A program made the translations under genes and the position numbers. A DNA stretch of 64,000 nucleotides from Ornithinimicrobium sufpigmenti (GTDB lineage: Bacteria > Actinomycetota > Actinomycetes > Actinomycetales > Dermatophilaceae): the NCBI RefSeq assembly GCF_004322775.1, contig NZ_CP036403.1:3410001-3474000 (forward strand). Reading direction: 5' to 3'. Position 1 is the stretch's first letter, and each line of letters starts with the position of its first letter. Below the pieces are notes generated by a model, which did no database searches, was not told where the DNA came from, and saw only the letters and a list, made by a program, of their open reading frames with translations. Shown piece after piece: positions 56,865 to 64,000 of this stretch.

Positions 56865-58042
56865 ATGCCACCGACCACCGCGGTCAGCGACCGGACGCCA
56901 CCCTCGCCCTGCCCGCGCGGACGGGGGGTGACGCCTGCCCGGGGACCCTACGCCCGCACCCCGCGCTCGACGGCTCCCTCGTCCGGCTGCGGCTGCCCGG
57001 CGGCGGCGTCGACCCCGCCGCGCTCGACCGGCTCATGGGACTCGCGCGCCGGCACGGGTCACCGATGCTGCAACTCACCTCGCGGGGCAACCTCCAGGTG
57101 CGCGGCCTGCCCGACCCGCTGCCCGGCGCCCTCGTGGATGAGGTCGAGGCGTTGGGGCTGCTGCCCTCCCGCACCCACGAGCGCGCCCGCGGCATCCTCG
57201 CCGTGCCCGACCCGGTCGCGCAGGCCCTGGCCCGGCAGGTCGACGAGGCCGTCCAGGCCGAGCCCGACCTCGCCGAGCTGCCCGGTCGCTTCCTCACCGT
57301 CGTCAGCGACAGCTCCGCCCAGCTGCTCGCGGAGCGGTGGGACCTGGCGCTGCAGGTGACCGACCCCGCTCATACCGCCTCGACGGGGGTGCGGGTGCTC
57401 GTGGCACCGGGCCACGCAGTCCGGCACGCCCTGCCACCGGCCCGCGCCGTCGCCGAGCTGGTCGGGCTCATGCGGACCTTCCTGCGGCGGCGCCCCGACG
57501 AGCGCACCTGGAACGTCCGCGACCTGCCCGATCCGGCGAGCCTGCACCCCGACCTCGTCCCGGCCCGGCTGCGCCCGCCCCCGCCCCTGCGCCCCGGCGA
57601 CCGCCCAGGCCCGGGGCAGCTCGTGGCCGCCGTGCCGCTCGGCCTGCTCCGCCCCCAGCACACGGCCGCTCTCCTGCGGGCCGCGGGCGACGGGGGCCGG
57701 GTCGTCCTGACGCCGTGGCGCTCAGTGGTCCTCGGCCTCGGCCAGGAGGAGGGTTCGGACAGCGCGGTGCGCCCGGCGGCGAGCATCCTCGCCGACGCCG
57801 GCCTGGTCGTCGGCCGCGGGTCGCCCTGGGCGCGGCTGAGCGCCTGCGTCGGCGCCCCTCACTGCCGACGCACGACCTCCCCCACTCTCGCCCTCACCGC
57901 CGAGGCGGCGGGCCGCGTGCCGGAGCACGGGGGCCGCGTGCACGTCGTGGGGTGCGGGCGGGCCTGTGGCCGGCCGCAAGGCGACCACACCCTCGTCGTC
58001 GACCCCACCCACCCCGACCAGATTGTGCAGGAGGCGCGTTGA
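56861..58042 (+). CDS. cobG: Precorrin-3B synthase CobG
   Basis: An Fe-S monooxygenase that uses O2 to hydroxylate C20 and form the gamma-lactone of precorrin-3B, the oxygen-requiring step. The 393-residue protein is a sulfite-reductase-like fold: MLQLTSRGNLQVRGLP in the first half, and the [4Fe-4S]-binding cysteines SACVGAPHC and VGCGRACGRPQ near the C-terminus. GTG start overlapping cobF. As a sulfite-reductase relative it needs electrons; the upstream ferredoxin-domain protein is a candidate donor. Confidence 0.92.
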   Translation: MNATDHRGQRPDATLALPARTGGDACPGTLRPHPALDGSLVRLRLPGGGVDPAALDRLMGLARRHGSPMLQLTSRGNLQVRGLPDPLPGALVDEVEALGLLPSRTHERARGILAVPDPVAQALARQVDEAVQAEPDLAELPGRFLTVVSDSSAQLLAERWDLALQVTDPAHTASTGVRVLVAPGHAVRHALPPARAVAELVGLMRTFLRRRPDERTWNVRDLPDPASLHPDLVPARLRPPPPLRPGDRPGPGQLVAAVPLGLLRPQHTAALLRAAGDGGRVVLTPWRSVVLGLGQEEGSDSAVRPAASILADAGLVVGRGSPWARLSACVGAPHCRRTTSPTLALTAEAAGRVPEHGGRVHVVGCGRACGRPQGDHTLVVDPTHPDQIVQEAR

Positions 58043-58824
58043 GCGCGACCCATCCCACCGGCAGCCACCCCGAGGACGTCCCGGAGCTGGCGGCCCCGTC
58101 CGCAGCGGACCACCCGACGCGACCTGGGGGCACGCCCCCGACGACCGACCCGGTCGCGCCCCGTCGCCCAACCCGCCGCTACGCCTACCTCACCGACGGG
58201 CAGGAGATCTACCGGCGCTCGTTCGGCACCGTGCGCGCCGAGCTGGCCGGCCGACTCGGCGCCCTCGACCCGCAGCTGGCCACCGTCGTGACGCGCGTCG
58301 TGCACGCCGCCGGCGACACCGGCGTCGTGGACGACGTCGACGCCCATCCCGACGTCGTCCGTGCGGCCCGGGAGGCCCTGCGCGCAGGAGCCCACGTGCT
58401 GACCGACTCGCACATGCTCGCCAGCGGCATCACCGCGCGCCGACTGCCGGCGGCCAACCGGGTCATCTGCAGCCTGCGGGACCCACGGGTGCCGGGGTTG
58501 GCGCAGCGGTGGGGCACCACCCGCGCCGCCGCAGCGGTGTCGCTGTGGGAGCCGTGGCTGGAGGGGGCGGTCGTGGCGGTGGGCAATGCCCCGACCGCGC
58601 TCTTCCACCTGCTAGAGCTGCTCCATGACGGCGCCCCGCGTCCGGCGGCCGTCGTCGGGATGCCGGTGGGCTTCATCGGCTCGGCCGAGTCCAAGGTCGC
58701 CCTCGCTGGGCACGACCTGCCCGGAGGTCCGGTGCCGTGGTTGACCCTGCACGGACGGCGCGGCGGGTCGGCGGTCGCCGCCGCCGCGATCAACGCTCTT
58801 TCCACCCCCGAGGAGCTGGCGTGA
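58039..58824 (+). CDS. cobH: Precorrin-8X methylmutase CobH
   Basis: Moves the C11 methyl to C12, giving hydrogenobyrinic acid. The 261-residue product carries a 45-residue Pro-rich extension before the fold (DGQEIYRRSFGTVRAE), the catalytic His region TRVVHAAGDTGVV, VLTDSHMLASGI, and VVAVGNAPTALFHLLELL with GMPVGFIGSAESK. The TTG start is supported by AGGAGG five bases upstream, and TTGA overlaps the cobG stop. CobH is normally about 210 residues, so the extension is unusual and a later start is possible. Confidence 0.92.
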   Translation: MSATHPTGSHPEDVPELAAPSAADHPTRPGGTPPTTDPVAPRRPTRRYAYLTDGQEIYRRSFGTVRAELAGRLGALDPQLATVVTRVVHAAGDTGVVDDVDAHPDVVRAAREALRAGAHVLTDSHMLASGITARRLPAANRVICSLRDPRVPGLAQRWGTTRAAAAVSLWEPWLEGAVVAVGNAPTALFHLLELLHDGAPRPAAVVGMPVGFIGSAESKVALAGHDLPGGPVPWLTLHGRRGGSAVAAAAINALSTPEELA

Positions 58825-60395
58825 GCGCGGTGGGGGCCGGAGGGCCGGCCGCCCGGGGCGGTCACCTCTACGGCGTCGGGGTCGGCCCCGGGTCCCCCGA
58901 GCTGCTGACCTTGCGGGCGGCCCGGCTGGTCGCTACCGCCGACGTGGTCGCCTACCACGCCGGCCGGCGCGGGTCCTCCCAGGCGCGGCGGATCGTCGCC
59001 GCGGCCGGGCTTCTGCGAGCCGACGTCGTGGAGGAGGAGCTGGTCTACCCCGTCACGACCGGCACGATCAGGCACGAGGCCGGTTACTACGGCGCGCTGG
59101 CCGAGTTCTACGACACCTGCGCCGAGCGGCTGGCCACGCACCTCGACGCCGGGCGGAGCGTCGTCGTCCTGGCCCTCGGCGACCCGCTCTTCTACGGCTC
59201 GTTCATGTATGTGCACGATGCGCTGCGCCCCCGCCACCCGGTGACCGTCGTCCCCGGCGTCACCGCCGTGGCGGCGGTCACCGCGGCGGCCGGCACCAAC
59301 CTGTGCCTGCACGAGGACACCCTCACCGTGCTGCCGGGCACCCTCCCGACCGCAGAGCTGGCGCGCAGGCTCGCCGACACGGACGCGGCGGTCGTGCTCA
59401 AGCTCGGGCGCACCTTCCCCGCCGTTCGGGAGGCGCTGCGCCAGGCCGGGGTGCTGGAGCGTGCGGTCTACGTCGAGCACGCCTCCACGCCGCGGGAGCG
59501 GGTGCTGCCGATCACCGAGGTCGACGAGGCGGACGTGCCCTACCTGTCGATGGTCGTGGTGCCGGGGCAGGACCTGCGCGCCGACGCGGCGGGCCGCGCC
59601 GGGGTGGAGGAGCAGCACGCCGTTCCCCCGCCGGCGCCACGCGCCGGCGAGGCACCGGGCACGGTGCACGTCGTCGGGCTGGGACCCGGAGGCGCGGGGT
59701 GGACAACACCGGAGACGACCGGGCTGCTGGAGCGGGTCGCGCACGTCGTGGGCTACGCGCCCTACCTCGCCAGGGTGCCGCAGCGGCCCGGTCTGACCCG
59801 GCACGCCAGCGGCAACACCGTGGAGCTCGACCGGGCACGGCTGGCACTAGACCTCGCCCGGGGCGGTGAGGACGTTGCCGTGGTGAGCGGCGGCGACCCG
59901 GGGGTCTTCGGGATGGCGGCGGCCGTCCTGGAGGCCGCCGCGGACGACGGGGACGACGGGGACACCCCCGTGCCGGTCCGCGTGCACCCCGGCGTCACGG
60001 CCGCGCACGCCGCCTCGGCCCGGGTCGGGGCGGTGCTCGGGGGCGACCACGCGCTCGTCAACCTCTCCGACAACCTCAAGCCGTTCGAGGTGCTCGTCGA
60101 CCGGCTCGTGGCGATGGCCGAGCGAGACGTCGTCGTGGCCTGCTACAACCCCCGGTCGCGCAGCCGTCCCGACACCCTCGGTGCCGTGCGGGACCGGTTG
60201 GTCGAGCGCGTGGGTCCCGACCGCACCGTCGTGGTGGCCCGGAACGTCGGCCGGGACGGTGAGTCGGTGGAGGTGACCACGCTGGGCGGGCTCGACGTGG
60301 GGACCGTGGACATGGCGTGCCTCGTCGTTGTGGGGGCCTCCACCACACGGGTCACCCCGGACGGGCAGGTCTGGACGCCGCGCGGCGTGGGCTGA
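58821..60395 (+). CDS. cobIJ: Fused CobI-CobJ methyltransferase
   Basis: A 524-residue fusion of precorrin-2 C20-methyltransferase (CobI, residues about 15-255: LYGVGVGPGSPELLTLRAARLV, LALGDPLFYGSFMYV, VPGVTAVAAVTAAAG) and precorrin-3B C17-methyltransferase (CobJ, about 275-524: VHVVGLGPGGAGWTTPE, VVSGGDPGVFGMAAAVLE, NLKPFEVLVDRLVAMAERDVVVACYNPRS). The same fusion exists in mycobacteria (Rv2066). It is the last gene of the riboswitch-controlled operon and converges with cobM. Confidence 0.95.
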   Translation: MSAVGAGGPAARGGHLYGVGVGPGSPELLTLRAARLVATADVVAYHAGRRGSSQARRIVAAAGLLRADVVEEELVYPVTTGTIRHEAGYYGALAEFYDTCAERLATHLDAGRSVVVLALGDPLFYGSFMYVHDALRPRHPVTVVPGVTAVAAVTAAAGTNLCLHEDTLTVLPGTLPTAELARRLADTDAAVVLKLGRTFPAVREALRQAGVLERAVYVEHASTPRERVLPITEVDEADVPYLSMVVVPGQDLRADAAGRAGVEEQHAVPPPAPRAGEAPGTVHVVGLGPGGAGWTTPETTGLLERVAHVVGYAPYLARVPQRPGLTRHASGNTVELDRARLALDLARGGEDVAVVSGGDPGVFGMAAAVLEAAADDGDDGDTPVPVRVHPGVTAAHAASARVGAVLGGDHALVNLSDNLKPFEVLVDRLVAMAERDVVVACYNPRSRSRPDTLGAVRDRLVERVGPDRTVVVARNVGRDGESVEVTTLGGLDVGTVDMACLVVVGASTTRVTPDGQVWTPRGVG

Positions 60396-60414
60396 CCGCG
60401 CGGCGTGCGGTCAG
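60392..60414. terminator. Bidirectional hairpin between cobIJ and cobM
   Basis: CTGACCGC (60392-60399) and GCGGTCAG (60407-60414) form a perfect 8-bp stem with a 7-base loop. The stem contains both stop codons, TGA of cobIJ and the reverse-strand TGA of cobM, so one structure probably ends both transcripts. There is no U-tract. Confidence 0.6.
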
Positions 60415-61169
60415 GGGGCGGTGGCCCGGCCGGCGGCGCGGTGGCAGGAGTAGAGGTGAGACTCGACGAAGTCCGCCGCCCCCAGGGCCGGGCCGACGAG
60501 GATCACCGCGGCCTGCCGCAGGCCCGCCGCCTCGACCTGGTCGGCGATGTCGGCGAGCGTGCCACGCAGGACGAGCTCGCCGGGCTGGGTGACCTGGGAC
60601 CCCACGACGACTGGGCAGGCCTCGCCGTAGTGGGGCACAAGTTCGGCAGCCAGGCGGCGGGTGTGCCGGATCGACAGGTGCAGCACGAGGGTGGCGCCCG
60701 TCGTCGCGAAGGCCGCCAGCTCCTCGGTGGCGGGCATGCGGGTGGAGTCCTGGTGCGTGCGGGTCAGCACGACGGACTGCGCGACCTCGGGCACGGTGAG
60801 CTCGCGTCCCACCAGGGCCGCCGCGGCGGCGTAGGCCGGGACGCCCGGGGTGACGTCCCACGGGACGCCCGCCATGTCCAGGCGCCGGGTCTGCTCGGCG
60901 ACGGCGGAGTAGACCGAGGGGTCGCCCGAGCAGAGCCGGGCGACGTCGTGGCCCTGGGCCGTCGCCTCGACGAGGTGCGCGGTGATCTCGTCCAGGGTGA
61001 GGTGCTGGGTGTCGACCAGGCGGGCACCGGGCGGGCAGTGGGACAGGACCTCGGCGTCGAGGTAGGTCCCGGCGTAGAGGCAGACCTGGCTCTCGCCGAG
61101 CAGCCGCACGGCCCGTAGCGTCAGCAGGTCACCCGCGCCAGGGCCGGCGCCGATGAAGTGGACCGTCAT
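60411..61169 (-). CDS. cobM: Precorrin-4 C11-methyltransferase CobM
   Basis: Methylates C11 of precorrin-4. The 252-residue protein has VHFIGAGPGAGDLLTLRAVRLL, CLYAGTYLDAEVLSHCPPGARLVDTQHLTLDEI, VARLCSGDPSVYSAVAEQ, and TPGVPAYAAAAALVGRELTVPEV followed by VVLTRTHQDSTRMP, all typical of CobM/CbiF. It overlaps the cobL stop by ATGA. The cobL-cobM pair is transcribed against the main operon. Confidence 0.94.
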   Translation of the reverse strand: MTVHFIGAGPGAGDLLTLRAVRLLGESQVCLYAGTYLDAEVLSHCPPGARLVDTQHLTLDEITAHLVEATAQGHDVARLCSGDPSVYSAVAEQTRRLDMAGVPWDVTPGVPAYAAAAALVGRELTVPEVAQSVVLTRTHQDSTRMPATEELAAFATTGATLVLHLSIRHTRRLAAELVPHYGEACPVVVGSQVTQPGELVLRGTLADIADQVEAAGLRQAAVILVGPALGAADFVESHLYSCHRAAGRATAP

Positions 61170-62446
61170 GCGGGGGCTTCCTTCCGGGTGCACGAAAACT
61201 GGACGACGGCCCGCGCGGGCGTCCAGGACAGGTAGCGCCCCAGAGCGGTCGCGTGCTCCACCGAGAGCCGGGTCAGGTCGCCGCCGAGGCGTTGCAGCGC
61301 GCGGACGAGGACCGCCTCTCCCTCGAGGGTGACCGCGTGGCCGACGAGCCGACCGCCGGGCGACAACGCCTGCCAGGCGAGGTCGAGGAGTACATCGCTC
61401 GCTCCCCCGCCGACGAAAACGGCGTCAGGACGCGGCAAGGTGGTGCCGCCCTCGGCAACCCGGCTGAGCAGGTGGGCACTGTCACCGTGGAGCACCTCGA
61501 CGCGGGCGCCGACCCCGTGCGCCCACGCGTTGGCACGCGCCCTGTCGGCACGGTGAGCGTCCCGCTCGAAGGCAGTGCATCCGGCCCGCGGCGCCGCCAA
61601 GCACCACTCGACGCCGACGGACCCCGAACCGGCCCCCAGGTCCCACAGGTGCGCCCCCGGCGTGGGCCGCAGCCGGGCCAGGGCGCTGGCACGCACGTCA
61701 CGCTTGGTGATCTGCCCGTCGTGGTCGAAGCAGTCCTCGGGCCGCCCAGGGACCGGGCCCCACGCCTCGGCGAGCGTCGCGGCACCGCTGCTGGTCCCGG
61801 CGAGCCGCTCCGCCGACGGTACCTCGACCGCGCAGACGACGAGGTCGGGGGTGACCTTCCCGGCGGCGTCCTGGTCCGCCCACTCGCCCGCGCTGGCGGT
61901 GCGCGAGCCCTCCTCCGCGCCCCCGAGGTACCACAGAGCCGTGAGCCGCGCCGCAGCCAGTCCCTTCCCGGCTAGCAGGCCGCCGAGACGCGCGGGGTCC
62001 CGCCCGTCCGAGCAGAGGACCACGACCCGGGCGCCGGGGGTGAGCAGCGGCAGGACGGTCTGCAGGTCACGGCCCACGGTCGTGACCACGTCGGTGGTCT
62101 CGGCCGGCCAGCCAAGGCGGGCGCGCGCAAGGGTGTCGCTGGAGACGGCGGGGTGGATCCGGACGGTGTGCGAGCCGAGCAGCTCGAGCAGCGTCGTGCC
62201 GACGCCGGAGCGGAGCGGGTCGCCGCTGGCCAGCACGACGACGCTGCCCCGGACGTCCGCGAGCAGGGCGGGCAGCCCCTCCCGAAGGGGGCTCGGCCAG
62301 GTGCGGCGGTCCTGACCGTCAAGGGGAGGCACGAGCGCGAGGTGGCGGGCGCCGCCGAGCAGCACGTCAGCACCCCGCACCAGCTCGCGCTGGGGCTCGC
62401 CCAGCGCCGCCCAGCCGGCGTCCCCCAGTCCCACGACCTCGATCAC
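61166..62446 (-). CDS. cobL: Precorrin-6B C5,15-methyltransferase (decarboxylating) CobL
   Basis: Adds methyls at C5 and C15 and removes the acetate carboxyl at C12. The 426-residue protein fuses a CbiE-like domain (residues about 1-205: IEVVGLGDAGWAALG, VVVLASGDPLRSGVGTTLLELLG) and a CbiT-like domain (about 240-426: ITKRDVRASALARLRPTPGAHLWDLGAGSGSVGVEW). GTG start. Its upstream 140 bp show no B12 box, so cobLM may not share the riboswitch control seen on the three other cob transcripts. Confidence 0.94.
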   Translation of the reverse strand: MIEVVGLGDAGWAALGEPQRELVRGADVLLGGARHLALVPPLDGQDRRTWPSPLREGLPALLADVRGSVVVLASGDPLRSGVGTTLLELLGSHTVRIHPAVSSDTLARARLGWPAETTDVVTTVGRDLQTVLPLLTPGARVVVLCSDGRDPARLGGLLAGKGLAAARLTALWYLGGAEEGSRTASAGEWADQDAAGKVTPDLVVCAVEVPSAERLAGTSSGAATLAEAWGPVPGRPEDCFDHDGQITKRDVRASALARLRPTPGAHLWDLGAGSGSVGVEWCLAAPRAGCTAFERDAHRADRARANAWAHGVGARVEVLHGDSAHLLSRVAEGGTTLPRPDAVFVGGGASDVLLDLAWQALSPGGRLVGHAVTLEGEAVLVRALQRLGGDLTRLSVEHATALGRYLSWTPARAVVQFSCTRKEAPA

Positions 62447-62588
62447 GGTCCCGAGCCTAGACGCACGCGGGCCCTGTCCCGGCGGCGGCCGTCGCGGGGG
62501 TGTCGGCGTGCGCAGGTCGGCTCCGCGGCGTCGACGGCGCGCCCGGGGTGGGTCCGTGGACCGTCCCGTGGTGTGGCATGCTAGCGCC
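62447..62588. other. Divergent promoter region between cobL and the chelatase gene
   Basis: The full gap between the two diverging genes is 308 bp. Its left 142 bp contain no gene and no riboswitch; the only structure I see is the small palindrome GGTCC-GT-GGACC near 62551-62562. The right part holds the cobalamin riboswitch. Confidence 0.5.
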
Positions 62589-62692
62589 GACGCAGGGCGT
62601 GGAATTCGGTGAGAGTCCGGAGCGGTCCCGCCACTGTGATCCGGGTCTGACCTCGCGCCGGGCGCCGGAAGCCAGAGCTTCGCTCCTGCGTC
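62589..62692 (+). promoter_or_regulatory. Cobalamin riboswitch of the chelatase gene
   Basis: P1 pairs GACGCAGG (62589-62596) with CCTGCGTC (62685-62692). Inside are GGAATTCGGTGAGAGTCCGG, GGTCCCGCCACTGTGATCCG (B12 box GCCACTGTGA) and GCCGGAAGCCAGAGCTTCG (3' conserved block). This is the short cobalamin riboswitch form, at about 104 bases. It ends 62 bp before the ATG. Confidence 0.95.
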
Positions 62693-62754
62693 CCTGGTGC
62701 CGGCCCCGGCCCCGGAGAGACTCGACGCGAGCGCGGATACTCGCAGGAGGCCCG

Positions 62755-64000
62755 ATGGTCATCCCGTCCTACCCCTTCACCGCCGTCGTCGGTGCCCAGG
62801 AGCTGTCCACCGCCCTGCTCGTGGCAGCGGTCTCCCCCGAGATCGGTGGCGTGCTGGTCCGTGGCGAGAAGGGCACCGCCAAGTCCACCATCGTGCGGGC
62901 CCTCACCCGGGTCCTGCCCGCCCAGGAGGTCGTCGCCGGCTGCCGCTTCGGCTGCGACCCCGCGCAACCCGATAGCTGCCCCGACGGGCCCCACGGGACC
63001 GCCCCGCCCGTCAGCCGCCCCGCCCGGCTGGTGGAGCTGCCGGTCGGCGCCACCGAGGACCGCGTCGTCGGGTCCCTGGACCTGCGTCGCGCGCTAGGCG
63101 AGGGCCGCGCGGACTACCAGCCGGGGCTGCTGGCCGAGGCGCACCGCGGCATCCTCTACGTCGACGAGGTCAACCTTCTCCACGACCACCTCGTCGACGT
63201 CCTGCTGGACGCCGCGGCGATGGGGCGCAACACCGTCGAGCGTGACGGTATCTCGATGAGCCACCCCGCGAGGTTCACCCTCGTGGGCACGATGAACCCC
63301 GAGGAGGGGGAGCTGCGCCCGCAGCTGCTCGACCGCTTCGGGCTCACTGTCGAGGTTCGCGCCAGCCGCGACCCCGACGAGCGGACCGAGGTCGTCCGCC
63401 GCCGGCTCGCCTTCGACGCCGACCCCTCCGGCTTCGCGGCCCGGTGGGCCGGAGCCGAGGCGGCGCTCACCGCCCGCTTGACGCAAGCGCGCGAGCTGGC
63501 AGCACGAGTCTGTCTGGGTGACCGCGCGTTGCGGGCGATCTCCCGGGTGTGCGCCGGCTTCGACGTCGATGGTCTGCGTGCCGACATCGTCACAGCCCGT
63601 GCCGCCGTCGCTCACGCCGCCCTCCACGAGCGCGAGGAGGTCACCCGCGCCGACGTGCGCGCCGCCGCGCTCCTGGCGCTCCCCCACCGCCGGCGCCGGT
63701 CCCCCTTCGACGAGCCCGGCCTGGACGAGGAGCTGCTCGACCGGCTGCTCGATGAGGAGCTGCCGGAAGACGACGGCCCGGTGGGGCCCGAGGACGACCC
63801 GGACGATCCGGGGCGCGGCCCCGACGACGGCGACGACGGCCCGGGCGGCGGCGCGGAAGGGACCGCACAGTCGCCGAGGGACGGCGGGCCCGACACGAGC
63901 GTGACGTCGCCGGCCGACGGCCCCGGCACTGCCGAAGACACACCTTCCCAGGGTCCCGGTCTGACCTCGCAGGCGCCGGGCGACGACGCCGGTGATGACG
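62755..64000 (+). CDS. ChlI/ChlD-type AAA+ chelatase subunit (C-terminus beyond window)
   Basis: The visible 415 residues are a magnesium-chelatase-like AAA+ protein: [19 protein letters not shown], Walker [12 protein letters not shown], Cys-rich insert CRFGCDP...DSCPDGP, Walker [24 protein letters not shown], sensor [23 protein letters not shown]. From about residue 335 it turns into an acidic Pro/Gly/Asp linker, which in relatives such as Rv2850c leads to a ChlD von Willebrand domain. Its riboswitch and CobN partner make it the likely cobaltochelatase ATPase. ATG 62755 follows GCAGGAGG. Confidence 0.9.
   Translation, partial: MVIPSYPFTAVVGAQELSTALLVAAVSPEIGGVLVRGEKGTAKSTIVRALTRVLPAQEVVAGCRFGCDPAQPDSCPDGPHGTAPPVSRPARLVELPVGATEDRVVGSLDLRRALGEGRADYQPGLLAEAHRGILYVDEVNLLHDHLVDVLLDAAAMGRNTVERDGISMSHPARFTLVGTMNPEEGELRPQLLDRFGLTVEVRASRDPDERTEVVRRRLAFDADPSGFAARWAGAEAALTARLTQARELAARVCLGDRALRAISRVCAGFDVDGLRADIVTARAAVAHAALHEREEVTRADVRAAALLALPHRRRRSPFDEPGLDEELLDRLLDEELPEDDGPVGPEDDPDDPGRGPDDGDDGPGGGAEGTAQSPRDGGPDTSVTSPADGPGTAEDTPSQGPGLTSQAPGDDAGDD

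Noticed and set aside
62980..62998. GGGCCCCACGGGAC as a second tRNA-Lys attachment copy
   Set aside because: It matches only a few bases of the tRNA 3' end, lacks the T-loop, and lies inside the chelatase coding frame.

Overview
The window is very GC-rich DNA from an actinobacterium. Mycothiol genes (mshA, mshD), a GlnR-type orphan regulator, GTG/TTG starts, ATGA/GTGA coupled operons and the aerobic (Cob-type) corrin pathway all fit. My guess is Micrococcales, in the Intrasporangiaceae/Ornithinimicrobium/Serinicoccus neighbourhood; this is inferred from gene style, not proven.

Layout. Bases 1-14,100 are conserved actinobacterial core genes: ybjN-mshA, a methyltransferase, DUF2516, a cupin, a coupled run of BKACE enzyme, asparaginase and D-aminoacyl-tRNA deacylase, ygfZ, an LCP cell-wall ligase, a frameshifted FAD oxidoreductase, nitrobindin, and glnR-mshD-mutT1. 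A candidate structured RNA follows at about 13,913-14,074. Bases 14,081-19,202 are the treY-treZ trehalose operon with a coupled unknown gene. Bases 19,389-25,406 carry metH and metF around two paralogous lipoproteins. Then come two facing arrays of a 22-bp repeat, a DUF3516 helicase, and an IS3-family element that lies immediately upstream of the helicase. Bases 29,952-39,678 hold small conserved genes, an osmoprotectant ABC transporter preceded by four helically phased ATCACG motifs, an NCS1 permease with a cysteine hydrolase, an RDD protein and a DASS carboxylate transporter.

A tRNA-Lys gene at 39,891 is the apparent attachment site of an integrative mobilizable element: tyrosine integrase, HTH excisionase and a MobF relaxase-helicase. 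No right-hand attachment copy was found. The cobalamin cluster starts only 386 bp after the relaxase: cobQ-cobK; cobN; then a riboswitch-led, fully overlapping operon (BtuFCD-like ABC transporter, a chelatase-like/ferredoxin protein, cobF, cobG, cobH, cobIJ); the opposing cobL-cobM; and a truncated ChlI/ChlD-type chelatase at the right edge. Three cobalamin riboswitches are visible, two of them back to back between cobN and the transporter.

The genes link functionally. The cob cluster makes the cofactor that MetH needs, and MetF supplies MetH with methyl-folate. A by-eye hexamer signature (GCATAC/GTATGC) is common up to about 40.6 kb and rare afterwards, which raises the possibility that the cob cluster was acquired together with, or by way of, the integrated element. 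The most interesting leads are the chelatase-like/ferredoxin protein, the possible cob-carrying element, the facing 22-bp repeats, the metH leader stem-loop and the candidate RNA after mutT1.
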